A stretch of 64,000 bases of DNA, taken from the NCBI RefSeq assembly GCF_001735805.1, contig NZ_CP017248.1, forward strand, positions 5,518,001-5,582,000, written 5' to 3'. Source of the DNA: Streptomyces fodineus. GTDB taxonomy: Bacteria > Actinomycetota > Actinomycetes > Streptomycetales > Streptomycetaceae. Shown piece by piece: positions 53,151 through 62,333 of this stretch. The position numbers were made by a program, and so were the translations under genes. Below the pieces are notes generated by a model. It ran no database searches, had not been told where the DNA came from, and saw only the letters and a list, made by a program, of their open reading frames with translations. Each line of letters begins with the position of its first letter. Within the stretch, counting starts at the first letter, position 1.

Positions 53151-53686
53151 CGCGTCGGCGGCGCCCTGGACTGCGTCGGCGAAAGCCTTGGCCCACGATG
53201 TCGCGGATCGTGGCACACCGGTATCACGGAGCGTCGATACCTGGTTGTGTCCTTCGCGGGACTCGTCGCGACCCGGAGTCGGGCGTCCGCTCCGGTACCT
53301 TGTGTGGGATGCGAGTGGCTGCGAGCACGAGCCGGGCCGGCGATGCCTATGGGGCGGTGCCGGGTCGCGCGGTGCGCGTCGCTGCTCGCGGGGCGGTAGC
53401 GGCTTCGGCCGTCGCCTGTTCGACTCCCCGGCACGAGCGTCGCACAGTATGCCTCAGGCGTACTCCTTCGCGCTGGAATATGCCCGAAGCGCTTGTTGGG
53501 GTGACTGTACGTCAACCATGCTGTCGCGTAAGGGGATCACGTTCCGTGACCCTTGCTCTGGCCGTTGTTCTGGCCATGCAGAAAATGGCTACGATCGTGG
53601 CCCTCGTGATCGTCGCCGCGGCTTCGGCAGTCGCGTCGGCCGGGTGGCGCGGGGTCATGTGTCCGCCGGTTCGGATGGTGTGAGCG
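53151..53686. other. 536-base region without a clear gene
   Basis: Less biased base composition than the flanking genes. A plus-strand frame (53310-53683) encodes a 124-residue Arg/Val/Ala-rich sequence with a hydrophobic stretch TLALAVVLAMQKMATIVALV, but it has no ribosome site and no recognisable domain. I do not call it a gene. It holds the promoter of the ATP-binding protein that follows; two candidate AT-richer patches are around 53480-53530. Confidence 0.45.
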
Positions 53687-54202
53687 GTGCAGGTGCTTCA
53701 AGTGCAGCTGGAGATCCGGCCCGATCCCACGGAGGTGGGGCGGGCGAGGCGGTGGGCCCGCTCGCGGCTGCCCGGGCTGGGGATAGCGGCCGACGAGCCG
53801 CTGGCCGAGACCCTGATCCTGCTCGTGTCCGAGCTGGTGACCAACGCGGTGGTGCACACCGGCCACACGGCCGTGCTGCGGCTCTCCCTGCCGGCCGAAG
53901 CGACCGAGGAGGCCGAGAGATCCGAGCAGGCGCCGGAGCCCGCGGTGGCCACGGTGCGCGTCGAGGTGGCCGACGGCAGCTCCCGCGCCCCCGTGCCGCG
54001 TTGCGCCGGCAGTGACGCCACCGGGGGTCGCGGTCTGGCCCTCGTGGACTGCCTGGCCGATCGCTGGGGCTGGAGCCCGGAAGGTGCCGGCAAGAGCATC
54101 TGGTGCGAACTGGACCGCTGTTCGAAGCCCCGGGAGAGCGCGGGGATGGCGTACGGGGGCGGTCTGTCCGCGTACGAGGGTCTCGCCTTCGAGGCGGTGT
54201 AG
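53687..54202 (+). CDS. ATP-binding anti-sigma regulatory factor (RsbW-like HATPase)
   Basis: A 171-residue single-domain histidine-kinase-type ATPase. The N-box is LILLVSELVTNAVVHTG near residue 45 and the G-region is TGGRGLALVDCLADRWGWSPEGAGKSIW near 115-140. Streptomyces have many; they inhibit sigma factors or act with STAS proteins and PP2C phosphatases. GTG start at 53687; no partner is adjacent. It lies within the catabolic locus but is probably unrelated. A hairpin follows its stop. Confidence 0.88.
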   Translation: MQVLQVQLEIRPDPTEVGRARRWARSRLPGLGIAADEPLAETLILLVSELVTNAVVHTGHTAVLRLSLPAEATEEAERSEQAPEPAVATVRVEVADGSSRAPVPRCAGSDATGGRGLALVDCLADRWGWSPEGAGKSIWCELDRCSKPRESAGMAYGGGLSAYEGLAFEAV

Positions 54203-54204
54203 TA

Positions 54205-54226
54205 CCCGGCGCGGTGGTGCGCCGGG
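54205..54226 (+). terminator. hairpin after the ATP-binding protein
   Basis: CCCGGCGC (54205-54212) and GCGCCGGG (54219-54226) form a perfect 8-pair stem with a 6-base loop, 3 bases after the stop. The gap continues to 54467 without a gene. Confidence 0.7.
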
Positions 54227-54467
54227 GATGCATCCGTGCGCGGGTGCCGCGAACAGGGCTTACGTAACAAATACCCGTACCGGCGTTGACGACCCGTGAC
54301 CGCCTGAACACGCTTGTGGGCGACGATTCGCCGCGAGGGGACGGCGAGGGCCGGGGAGACGGCGGGCCCTCGCCGAGTGTGGGTCGCACCCGGTGGGCGG
54401 CGCGTGCGCACGACGGTGGGGGAGGGCGCGCCGCCGGCCGGACCAGGGCCGCGTCGGGCGAGGACTC

Positions 54468-55394
54468 TCAGAGAACGGCCACGGGCGCCACGGGCGTTCC
54501 CGTCGCGCCGACGAACGGCTCGGGCATCGCCGACAGCAGGAACGCGTACCGCCCCTCTTCTCCACAGGCTGTGGACAACTCTTCGAGATTCCAGTTCTGC
54601 CCCTGGAGCATCCCCATCTCCACCAGGTCCAGGGCGTGCACGGGCAACCACAGATTCTCCGACTCGGGAGGAAATATCTCAAAAGTGAGCGTGTCGTTGG
54701 CGACCGCCGCCACATCGCGCGCGTGGAACCACTCGGGCGTACGGACGGACAGCCCCGGCGACGGATAGCCGTACCCGTGCTTGTCCCCGGCCAGATACAC
54801 CTGCACCTGCCCGGTCCGCACCAGCACGATGTCCCCGGCCCGCACCCGGATCCCGCCGAACTCCTCGGCCCGCTCCAGATCCTCCGGCGTGACCGCGTGG
54901 CCCCCCGGCAGCCGGTCCACGCCACGCGCGCGTGCCACGTCCAGCAGCACCCCGCGCGAGACGATGTGCCGCGCCTTGTCGATCCCGCCGAACTCGGCGC
55001 CGCCGTGCGCGGTCACCGTGCGGGCCGGGCGGCCGTTGTAGAGCCGCCCGGAGTGCGAGACATGGGTGAGCGCGTCCCAGTGGGTGCCCGCCTGCAGGCC
55101 CATGGTCACCGCGTCGTCGCTGCACGCCACCGTGCCCGGCCCGAACAGCTCCTGGTTGATCTGCACCATCACGTGCAGCGGATTGACGCGGCCGGGGATC
55201 ATGCCGGTCTGCACCCCGTCCTCCCGCAGGGGGAGGGCGAGGGGGATGCGGCGGCCGGTGCGGATCTCGGCGGCGGCCTCGCGTACGACGGTGTCCGTGA
55301 TCAGGTTGAGGGTGCCGATCTCGTCGTCCGCCCCCCAGCGCCCCCAGTTGTTCACGCGCCCCGCGATCTCGTGGAACTCCTCCGGCAGTGCCAT
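54468..55394 (-). CDS. cyclase family protein (kynurenine-formamidase-like)
   Basis: A 308-residue protein of the cyclase/metal-dependent hydrolase superfamily. The metal and catalytic motif is GLQAGTHWDALTHVSH near residue 97 (the HxGTHxDxxxH pattern with Gln in the first position). Other landmarks are RVNNWGRWGADDEIGTLNLIT at the N-terminus and FFPES-like ENLWLPVHALDLVEMGMLQGQNWNLEEL near 250. Relatives hydrolyse amides, lactones or cyclic compounds. It is divergent from the SDR operon across a one-mismatch copy of the shared operator. Confidence 0.87.
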   Translation of the reverse strand: MALPEEFHEIAGRVNNWGRWGADDEIGTLNLITDTVVREAAAEIRTGRRIPLALPLREDGVQTGMIPGRVNPLHVMVQINQELFGPGTVACSDDAVTMGLQAGTHWDALTHVSHSGRLYNGRPARTVTAHGGAEFGGIDKARHIVSRGVLLDVARARGVDRLPGGHAVTPEDLERAEEFGGIRVRAGDIVLVRTGQVQVYLAGDKHGYGYPSPGLSVRTPEWFHARDVAAVANDTLTFEIFPPESENLWLPVHALDLVEMGMLQGQNWNLEELSTACGEEGRYAFLLSAMPEPFVGATGTPVAPVAVL

Positions 55395-55442
55395 CCGGTA
55401 CCTCCCCGGGGCTTGTGTCCGCGCGTCCGGCGCGCCATAGAA

Positions 55443-55459
55443 TCTAACGGACCGTCAGA
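55443..55459. promoter_or_regulatory. operator copy TCTAACG-GAC-CGTCAGA
   Basis: A 7-3-7 palindrome with one mismatch (A for G in the left arm), 22 bases before the SDR start and between the cyclase and SDR genes. It is the third promoter region in this locus with the same motif. Confidence 0.65.
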
Positions 55460-55480
55460 AACCGCGGGAAGGGGCCGGGC

Positions 55481-56392
55481 GTGGGGAACTTCTTGGCAGG
55501 AAAGGCCGTCGCCGTGACGGGCGCCGGACGGGGCATCGGCCGGGCGGTCGCGCGGGCGGCTGCCGCCGAGGGGGCGAAGGTCGTCGTCAACGACTACGGC
55601 GTCGCCGTGGACGGCGCCTCGCCCACCAGCGAGGTCGCCGAGGCCGTCGTCAAGGAGATCGAGGCGGCGGGCGGGGAGGCGGTCGCGGTCGCCGACGACA
55701 TCTCCACCATGGCGGGCGGGCAACGGGTCGTCGACACGGCCCTGTCGGCGTACGGCCGGCTCGACGGCGTCGTGTGCGTGGCCGGGATCCTGCGCGAGCG
55801 GATGCTGTTCAACATGACCGAGGAGGAGTGGGACCCCGTGGTCGCCACCCATCTCAAGGGCACCTTCACCGTCTTCCGGGCGGCGTCCGCGGTGATGCGG
55901 AAGCAGCGCTCCGGCACCCTGATCGGCTTCACCAGCGGCAACCACCAGGGGTCGGTGTCCCAGGCCAACTACAGCGCGGCCAAGGGCGGGATCATCTCGC
56001 TCGTCCGCAGCGCCGCTCTCGGCCTGCACAAGTACGGGGTGACCGCGAACGCGGTGGCGCCGGTGGCCCGTACGCGGATGTCGGCGAACGTGCCCATGGA
56101 GCTGGCGGAGATCGGCGAGCCGGAGGACGTGGCCGCGCTGGTGGTGTACCTGCTGTCCGACGGGGCCGCCGCGCAGGGCATCACCGGGCAGGTGTACACC
56201 GTCGCCGGGCCGAAGATCGCGGTGTGGGCACAGCCGCGGGAACTCCGTTCGCTCTACGGGGAGGGGGGCTGGACGCCGGAGCGGATCGCGGAGCTGCTGC
56301 CGGGGGCGGTGGGGGTGGATCCGATGCCGATGCTGTCCCAGCTCTCGGCGATGGAGTCTGCGGCGCGTACTGGTTCTCGGCCGAACGCCTAA
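55481..56392 (+). CDS. short-chain dehydrogenase/reductase
   Basis: A 303-residue NAD(P)-dependent oxidoreductase. The cofactor motif is VTGAGRGIGRAVARAAAAEG (residues 12-31), the active site YSAAKGG near 163-169 with Asn and Ser residues upstream. The extended C-terminus resembles the 17-beta-hydroxysteroid dehydrogenase type 4 / multifunctional enzyme group that oxidises 3-hydroxyacyl-CoA. GTG start after GGAAGGGG. The acyl-CoA dehydrogenase gene follows 99 bases later in the same direction. Confidence 0.9.
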   Translation: MGNFLAGKAVAVTGAGRGIGRAVARAAAAEGAKVVVNDYGVAVDGASPTSEVAEAVVKEIEAAGGEAVAVADDISTMAGGQRVVDTALSAYGRLDGVVCVAGILRERMLFNMTEEEWDPVVATHLKGTFTVFRAASAVMRKQRSGTLIGFTSGNHQGSVSQANYSAAKGGIISLVRSAALGLHKYGVTANAVAPVARTRMSANVPMELAEIGEPEDVAALVVYLLSDGAAAQGITGQVYTVAGPKIAVWAQPRELRSLYGEGGWTPERIAELLPGAVGVDPMPMLSQLSAMESAARTGSRPNA

Positions 56393-56420
56393 GAGCTCGG
56401 GGTGCGTTGTTGCCTGGCGG

Positions 56421-56473
56421 CTGCGGGTGCGTTGTGGTTGCTCGCGCAGTTCCCCGCGCCCCTGCCGGGGCGC
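56421..56473. repeat. dispersed intergenic repeat inside an operon
   Basis: Holds the same 27-base unit (56421-56447) as the reverse complement of 28098-28124 (two differences), followed by GCAGTTCCCC (56446-56455) and a hairpin GCGCCCC/GGGGCGC (56456-56462, 56467-56473). It separates the SDR and acyl-CoA dehydrogenase genes, so it probably tunes or trims the mRNA rather than ending it. Confidence 0.6.
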
Positions 56474-56491
56474 TCAAGCTGAGGGAGCTTC

Positions 56492-57640
56492 ATGGATTTC
56501 GGGTTCAGTCACGAAGACGAAGAGTTTCGCGCCGAGGCCCGTGCCTGGCTGGCCGGCAATGCCAACCTGACCACGGACAGGCGTACCTGGGAACGCGCTC
56601 TCGGCGCGGCCGGCTGGATCGGGCTGGGCTGGGCGGAGTCGGGATACGGGAACCGCACGGCCACCCTCACCCAGCAGGTCGCCTGGGCCGAGGAGTACGC
56701 ACGGTCGGCCGCGCCCCCGCGCTCCGGGCACATCGGTGAGAACCTGCTCGCCCCCACCCTCATCGCCCATGGCACCGACGAGCAGAAGGCCCGCTTCCTG
56801 CCGCCGGTCGCGGCCGGCGAGGAGCTGTGGTGCCAGGGCTACAGCGAGCCCGGCGCGGGGTCGGACCTGGCGGGAGTGCGCACGGTGGCCGTACGGGAGG
56901 GGGACGGTTACCGGATCACCGGGCAGAAGATCTGGACCTCGCTGGCCCACGAGGCCGACTGGTGCTTCGTGCTGGCCCGGACCGACCCGGACTCCGGGCG
57001 TCATCACGGACTCAGCTTCCTGCTCGTCCCCATGGACCAGCCCGGCCGTATCGAGGTCCGCCCCATCCGGCAGCTGACCGGCACCAGCGACTTCAACGAG
57101 GTCTTCTTCGACGGCGCCCACGCGCGCGTGGAGCACGTCGTGGGAGGGGAAGGGCGGGGGTGGCCGGTGGCGATGAGCCTGCTCGGGTTCGAGCGCGGGG
57201 TGTCCACGCTTGCCCAGCAGATCGGGTTCGCCGAGGAGTTGGCGGGTGTCGTGCGGGTCGCCGTGGAGACGGGGGCCGTAGCGGATCCCGTCGTACGCGA
57301 GCGGCTCGTACGGCAGTGGGCCGAGCTGCGGACCATGCGCCGGCACGCCCTGCGCACCCTCGGCGGCTCGGCCGACCCCGGCGCGCCCAGCGTGGCCAAG
57401 CTGCTGTGGGCCGGTTGGCATCAGCGGCTGGGCGAGCTGGCGATGCGGGTCAGGGGCGCGTCGGCCACGGTGGGGCCCGAGGACTGGTCGCCGTCGGCGC
57501 CGTACGGGCTCGACGCCGACCAGCACCTGTTCCTCTTCTCCCGGGCCGACACCATCTACGGCGGCTCGGACCAGGTCCAGCGCACGATCATCGCCGAGCG
57601 CGTGCTCGGTCTGCCCAGAGAGCCCAAGGGGGCCGTGTGA
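56492..57640 (+). CDS. acyl-CoA dehydrogenase
   Basis: A 382-residue flavoenzyme with the same architecture as the 51 kb copy but a distinct sequence. Key segments are WCQGYSEPGAGSDLAGVRTVAVREGDGYRITGQKIWTSLAHEADW near residues 110-155 and SRADTIYGGSDQVQRTIIAERVLGLPREP at the C-terminus. ATG follows GAGGGAG. Its stop overlaps the alcohol dehydrogenase start (TGATG). Likely an early desaturation step of the locus. Confidence 0.9.
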   Translation: MDFGFSHEDEEFRAEARAWLAGNANLTTDRRTWERALGAAGWIGLGWAESGYGNRTATLTQQVAWAEEYARSAAPPRSGHIGENLLAPTLIAHGTDEQKARFLPPVAAGEELWCQGYSEPGAGSDLAGVRTVAVREGDGYRITGQKIWTSLAHEADWCFVLARTDPDSGRHHGLSFLLVPMDQPGRIEVRPIRQLTGTSDFNEVFFDGAHARVEHVVGGEGRGWPVAMSLLGFERGVSTLAQQIGFAEELAGVVRVAVETGAVADPVVRERLVRQWAELRTMRRHALRTLGGSADPGAPSVAKLLWAGWHQRLGELAMRVRGASATVGPEDWSPSAPYGLDADQHLFLFSRADTIYGGSDQVQRTIIAERVLGLPREPKGAV

Positions 57641-58692
57641 TGCGTGGTGTGGTGTTCGACGGCGAGCAGGTCCAGGTGGTGGACGACCTGGCGGTACGGC
57701 AGCCGGGGCCCGGCGAGGTGCTGGTGGCGATCGCGGCGGCGGGGCTGTGCCACAGCGACCTGTCCGTGGTGGACGGCACCATTCCGTTCCCGGTGCCGGT
57801 GGTGCTGGGGCACGAGGGCGCCGGGGTGGTGGAGGCGGTCGGCGCGGGCGTCACCCATGTCGCGCCCGGCGACCATGTGGCGCTGTCCACGCTCGCCAAC
57901 TGCGGCACGTGCGCGGAGTGCGACCGGGGCCGGCCGACGATGTGCCGGCAGGCGATCGGGCGGCCGGGGAAGCCGTTCACGCGGGGCACGGCGGGGCCGG
58001 TGCACCAGTTCGCCTCCAACTCCGCCTTCGCCGAGCGCACGGTCGTCAAGGCCGTACAGGCGGTGCGGATCCCCAAGGACATCCCCCTGGAGTCGGCCGC
58101 GCTGATCGGGTGCGGGGTGCTGACGGGAGTGGGGGCCGTGCTGAACCGGGCCCGCGTGGACCACGGGGACAGCGTCGTCGTCATCGGGACCGGCGGGATC
58201 GGGCTGAACGTGCTGCAGGGCGCGCGGCTCGCGGGCGCGCTCAGGATCGTCGCCGTGGACGCCAACCCGGCCAAGGAGGAGGTGGCCCGGCAGTTCGGTG
58301 CCACCGACTTCCTGACCTCGGCGCAGGGCGTGCGGGACCTGCTGCCCACGGGCGCCGACCACGCCTTCGAGTGCGTCGGCCGGGTGGAGCTGATCCGGCA
58401 GGCGATCGACCTCCTCGACCGCCACGGACAGGCGATCCTGCTCGGCGTCCCCCCGGCCACGGCCGAGGCGTCCTTCCTCGTCTCCTCCCTCTACCTGGAC
58501 AAGTCCGTCCTCGGCTGCCGCTACGGCTCCTCGCGCCCCCAGCGGGACATCGCCCTGTACGCCGAGCTGTACCGCCAACGCCGCCTGCTGCTCGACGAGT
58601 TGGTGACGGCGGTCTATCCGGTGGAGGACTTCGACAAGGCCCGCGCGGACGCGGAGGCGGGGCGGGTGGCGCGGGCGGTGCTCACGTTCTGA
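57640..58692 (+). CDS. zinc-type alcohol dehydrogenase
   Basis: A 350-residue medium-chain dehydrogenase. Catalytic zinc ligands are in GLCHSDLS (Cys near residue 37) and GHEGAGVVEAVG (His/Glu near 59-60); the structural zinc lobe is CGTCAECDRGRPTMC (about 87-101). The NAD site is VVVIGTGGIGLNVLQGARLAG near 185. It oxidises an alcohol or reduces an aldehyde, for example class III or mycothiol-independent types. Coupled to the upstream dehydrogenase; its end overlaps the convergent regulator gene by 11 bases. Confidence 0.9.
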   Translation: MRGVVFDGEQVQVVDDLAVRQPGPGEVLVAIAAAGLCHSDLSVVDGTIPFPVPVVLGHEGAGVVEAVGAGVTHVAPGDHVALSTLANCGTCAECDRGRPTMCRQAIGRPGKPFTRGTAGPVHQFASNSAFAERTVVKAVQAVRIPKDIPLESAALIGCGVLTGVGAVLNRARVDHGDSVVVIGTGGIGLNVLQGARLAGALRIVAVDANPAKEEVARQFGATDFLTSAQGVRDLLPTGADHAFECVGRVELIRQAIDLLDRHGQAILLGVPPATAEASFLVSSLYLDKSVLGCRYGSSRPQRDIALYAELYRQRRLLLDELVTAVYPVEDFDKARADAEAGRVARAVLTF

Positions 58693-59707
58693 CGGCGGCC
58701 CTGAACGTCCGGCGATAGGCGGTCGGTGTCACCCCGAGCGCCTGCTGCAGATGCTGGCGCATCGACTGGGCCGTGCCGAAGCCCGCCTCGCGGGCCACCT
58801 GGTCGACGGACAGGTCGGTGGTCTCCAGCAGATGGCGGGCGCGTTCGACGCGCTGCTGGGTGAGCCACTGGCCGGGGCTGACCCCGGCCTCCTCGCGGAA
58901 CCGGCGGGTAAAGGTGCGCACCGACATGGCCTCCTGCTCGGCCAGGTCCCGCAGTTGGATCGGCTCGTGCAGGCGGCCCAGCGCCCAGGCGCGGGCCGCG
59001 CTCGTCGTGGCCAGCTGCGGGTCGGGGACCGGGCGGTGGATGTACTGGGCCTGGCCGCCGTCGCGGTGCGGCGGTACGACCGTGCGCCGGGCGACGTCGT
59101 TGGCGACGGCCGCACCGAAGTCGCGGCGCACCATGTGCAGGCACAGGTCGATCCCGGCGGCCACCCCCGCCGAGGTCAGCACATCGCCGTCGTCGATGAA
59201 CAGCACGTCCGCGTCCACCTCGACCCGCGGGAACATCCGCTGGAAGCGCTCGGCGTCGGCCCAGTGCGTGGTCGCCGGGCGGCCGTCGAGGTATCCGGCG
59301 GCGGCGAGGACGTACACACCGGTGCAGATGGAGGCCAGCCGGGTGCCGGGGCGGACGCGGTCGAGCGCGGCGGCCAGTTCGTCGGTGAGCCGGCCCTCGT
59401 CGAAGACCGGGCCGAGCTCGTACGAGGCCGGGACGATCACCGTGTCGGCGTCGGCCAGCGCCTCGGGGCCGTTGGGGACGTGCACGGCGAAGTCGGCGTC
59501 GGTCTCGACCGGGCCGGGCGGCCGCACCGAGCAGGTCACGACCTCGTACAGATGCCGGCCGTGCTCGTCCTTCGGGCGGCCGAAGATGCGGTGCGGGATG
59601 CCCAGCTCGAAGGGGAGCAGGCCGTCGAGGGCGAGGACGACGATCCGGTGCGGACGGAAACCCCCGGATTCTTCGGCGACAGCGGCCATGGCCCGATCGA
59701 CACTCAT
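58682..59707 (-). CDS. GlxA/FtrA-type AraC family regulator
   Basis: A 341-residue regulator with a DJ-1/PfpI-like N-terminal domain (IVVLALDGLLPFELGIPHRIFG, LASICTGVYVLAAAGYLDGRPATTHW) and a C-terminal double helix-turn-helix (SVRTFTRRFREEAGVSPGQWLTQQRVERARHLL, VDQVAREAGFGTAQSMRQHLQQALGVTPTAYRRTFR). These proteins usually sense small nitrogenous or carbonyl compounds and activate transport or breakdown. It is divergent from the OFA transporter and convergent with the alcohol dehydrogenase, so it may control the transporter. Confidence 0.9.
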   Translation of the reverse strand: MSVDRAMAAVAEESGGFRPHRIVVLALDGLLPFELGIPHRIFGRPKDEHGRHLYEVVTCSVRPPGPVETDADFAVHVPNGPEALADADTVIVPASYELGPVFDEGRLTDELAAALDRVRPGTRLASICTGVYVLAAAGYLDGRPATTHWADAERFQRMFPRVEVDADVLFIDDGDVLTSAGVAAGIDLCLHMVRRDFGAAVANDVARRTVVPPHRDGGQAQYIHRPVPDPQLATTSAARAWALGRLHEPIQLRDLAEQEAMSVRTFTRRFREEAGVSPGQWLTQQRVERARHLLETTDLSVDQVAREAGFGTAQSMRQHLQQALGVTPTAYRRTFRAAVRT

Positions 59708-59778
59708 GGCCCGATCCTAGCGAATGCTGGCCCTCGGGCCACTCGATGTGCGTTCATGCAAAAAGCACGCTGTAGGAC

Positions 59779-61089
59779 GTGACTCAGACAAGCCCAGCCG
59801 CAGCCCCCGTCCAGGCCACCCCGCCCGCCCGGCACCACCGGATTCACCGCGCCTGGTTCGTCGCCGCCGTCACCTTCGTCACGATCATCGGCGCGGCCGC
59901 CTTCCGCTCCCTGCCCGGCCTGCTCATCGACCCGCTGCACCAGGAGTTCGGCTGGTCGCGCGGCACGATCGGCGCGGCCGTCTCCATCAACCTCGCGCTC
60001 TACGGCCTCACCGCCCCCTTCGCCGCCGCGCTGATGGACCGCTTCGGTATCCGCCGGGTGGTCGCGGTCGCGCTGACGGTGATCTCGCTCGGCTCGGGGC
60101 TGACCGTGTGGATGACGGCGGCCTGGCAGCTGTGGCTGTGCTGGGGCCTGCTGGTCGGTCTCGGCTCCGGCTCGATGGCGCTGGCCTTCGCCGCGACGGT
60201 CACCAACCGGTGGTTCACCGAGCGGCGCGGCCTGGTCAGCGGCATCCTCACCGCCGCCTCCGCCTCCGGCCAGCTGATCTTCCTGCCGGTGCTGTCCTGG
60301 CTGGCCGAACACCACGGCTGGCGCCCGGCCGCCGTGACGGTCGCCCTGGCCGCGCTCGCCGTCGTCCCGTTCGTGTGGCTCCTGCTGCGCGACCACCCCG
60401 CGGACATCGGCCAGAAGCCGTACGGCGCCGCCGAGTTCATACCCAAGCCCCCGCCGGTCACGGGCGCGGCCCGCCGCACCCTGAACGTCCTGTCCACCTC
60501 CGTGCGCACCGGCACCTTCTGGCTGCTCGCCGGCACCTTCGCGATCTGCGGCGCCTCCACCAACGGGCTGATCCAGACCCACTTCGTGCCCGCCGAACAC
60601 GACCACGGCATGCCCGTGACGACGGCGGCGTCGCTGCTCGCGGTCATCGGCGTGTTCGACGTGGCCGGCACGATCGCCTCCGGCTGGTTCACCGACCGCT
60701 TCGAACCCCGCCGTCTGCTGGCTGTCTACTACGCCCTGCGCGGCCTGTCCCTGCTCTTCCTCCCGATGCTGCTGGGCCCCGCCGTCCACCCCCCGATGCT
60801 CTTCTTCATCGTCTTCTACGGCCTCGACTGGGTGGCCACCGTCCCGCCGACCCTCGCCCTGTGCCGCGAGAGTTACGGCGAGGACAGCGCCATCGTCTTC
60901 GGCTGGGTGCTCGCCTCCCACCAGGTCGGCGCGGCCCTCGTCGCCTACCTCGGCGGCCTCGCCCGCGATGTCTTCGGCTCCTACGACCTGGTCTGGTACG
61001 CCTCCGGCACGCTGTGCGCGGCGGCGGCGCTGATGTCCCTGGTGATCCGCCGGCCGACGCCGACGGTCCCGATGGCCGCAGTATCCTGA
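59779..61089 (+). CDS. MFS transporter, OFA (oxalate/formate antiporter) family
   Basis: A 436-residue, 12-helix transporter. The MFS loop motif is ALMDRFGIRRVVAVALTV near residue 88 and a second copy is ASGWFTDRFEPRRLLAVYYAL near 295. The N-terminus AFRSLPGLLIDPLHQEFGWSRGTIGAAVSINLALYGLTAPFAA is typical of OFA monocarboxylate carriers. It likely imports the acid substrate of this locus. GTG start with AGGA close by. Divergent from the GlxA-like regulator. Confidence 0.9.
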   Translation: MTQTSPAAAPVQATPPARHHRIHRAWFVAAVTFVTIIGAAAFRSLPGLLIDPLHQEFGWSRGTIGAAVSINLALYGLTAPFAAALMDRFGIRRVVAVALTVISLGSGLTVWMTAAWQLWLCWGLLVGLGSGSMALAFAATVTNRWFTERRGLVSGILTAASASGQLIFLPVLSWLAEHHGWRPAAVTVALAALAVVPFVWLLLRDHPADIGQKPYGAAEFIPKPPPVTGAARRTLNVLSTSVRTGTFWLLAGTFAICGASTNGLIQTHFVPAEHDHGMPVTTAASLLAVIGVFDVAGTIASGWFTDRFEPRRLLAVYYALRGLSLLFLPMLLGPAVHPPMLFFIVFYGLDWVATVPPTLALCRESYGEDSAIVFGWVLASHQVGAALVAYLGGLARDVFGSYDLVWYASGTLCAAAALMSLVIRRPTPTVPMAAVS

Positions 61090-61115
61090 ACTCACGTACT
61101 CGGAAAGGGAGATGG

Positions 61116-61244
61116 ATGACACTCGGCATGGTCCTCGGCGACGCGTTCCTCGCGCCCGCCCACGAAGGAACCTTCCGAGGAGCATGCCGTGTCCCTGGTC
61201 CACTGGACCGAGAACGAACCCCTGTCCGCCCGCTGGCACTCTGA
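61116..61244 (+). CDS. 42-residue sORF overlapping the methyltransferase start
   Basis: ATG at 61116 with GGGAG upstream encodes MTLGMVLGDAFLAPAHEG and 24 more residues, ending TGA at 61244, overlapping the methyltransferase start in another frame. It may be a translated leader that couples initiation, or chance. No homologue recognised. Confidence 0.3.
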   Translation: MTLGMVLGDAFLAPAHEGTFRGACRVPGPLDRERTPVRPLAL

Positions 61245-62316
61245 GAGCGGATTTCCGCCGCCCCGCCGAGTGATCGTCGCCGACGACCGCATCAGCGCCG
61301 CCACCGCGTATCGCCTCGCCTGCGAGGGCACCGCGCTGCTGTGGCGGGGCGACTACCACGGAGCCCGCCGACTGCTGGCGGCACTGTCCCGCCGTACCGA
61401 CCGCAAGGCACCGGGCCCGGCGCCGACCATGGCCGAAACCTTCCACGCACAACGCCGCTTCCGCGCCCACCGGTCCCGCGTGCTGTCCCGCCTCCTGGTC
61501 CTCCTGGAGCCGGACCACACCCTGGCCCTGCGCCGCGCCCCGCACGTCCGCCAGGCCTGCACCGAGGCCTACGGCCCCCCGACCGGCCCCACCCTGATCC
61601 CGCTCCGCGACCTGTTGGGCGCACTCGGCGCCCAGCAGTGGCGCAGCAAGGGCGTCACCGTCCCGGCCCTGGGCGCCGCCCGTATCCACCCGCACTACGG
61701 CGTCTTCGCCCCGGTGCGCGGCGAGTACGTCGACCTGGTGGCGCAAGCGCCGCTGCCCACCGCCTCCGCGACCCTGGCCCCCACCGCCTTCGACCTGGGC
61801 ACCGGTACCGGCGTGCTGGCCGCCGTCCTGGCCCGGCGCGGGGTGCGCCGCGTCATCGCGACGGACCTCAGCCCCCGGGCCCGCGCCTGCGCCCGGGACA
61901 ACGTCAGCCGCCTGGGACTCGCGGACCGGGTCACGGTCACCGGCCCGGAGCTGTACCCGCCCGGCCGGGCCGCGCTCATCGTCTGCAACCCGCCCTGGCT
62001 CCCGGGCCGCCCGGCCTCCACGCTCGACCAGGCCGTGTACGACCCCGGCGGCGCCATGCTGCACGCCTTCCTTGCGGGCCTGCCCGCGCATCTCGAACCC
62101 GGCGGCGAGGGCTGGCTGATCCTCTCCGACCTGGCCGAACACCTGGGCCTGCGCACCCGCACGGAACTGCTCGGGACGATCGAGCAGGCGGGACTGAAGA
62201 TCCTGTCCCGCACGGACACCCGCCCCCGTCACCCACGCGCGACCGACCCGAGCGACCCCTTGCACACGGCGCGCGCGGCGGAGGTGACGTCGCTGTGGCG
62301 GCTGGCGCCCAGGTGA
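61189..62316 (+). CDS. class I SAM-dependent methyltransferase
   Basis: A 375-residue protein. The AdoMet site is FDLGTGTGVLAAVLARRGVRRVIATDLSPRARACARDNV near residues 200-238, and the NPPW motif (VCNPPWLPGRP) near 265 places it with the PrmC/RlmG/N6-adenine group that methylates protein Gln or nucleic-acid amines. The N-terminal 190 residues are a helical extension of unknown role. GTG start follows GAGGAG. It is the last of the rightward genes; the flavin reductase converges 17 bases later. Confidence 0.88.
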   Translation: MSLVHWTENEPLSARWHSESGFPPPRRVIVADDRISAATAYRLACEGTALLWRGDYHGARRLLAALSRRTDRKAPGPAPTMAETFHAQRRFRAHRSRVLSRLLVLLEPDHTLALRRAPHVRQACTEAYGPPTGPTLIPLRDLLGALGAQQWRSKGVTVPALGAARIHPHYGVFAPVRGEYVDLVAQAPLPTASATLAPTAFDLGTGTGVLAAVLARRGVRRVIATDLSPRARACARDNVSRLGLADRVTVTGPELYPPGRAALIVCNPPWLPGRPASTLDQAVYDPGGAMLHAFLAGLPAHLEPGGEGWLILSDLAEHLGLRTRTELLGTIEQAGLKILSRTDTRPRHPRATDPSDPLHTARAAEVTSLWRLAPR

Positions 62317-62333
62317 GCCGTACGGGCTGACGC

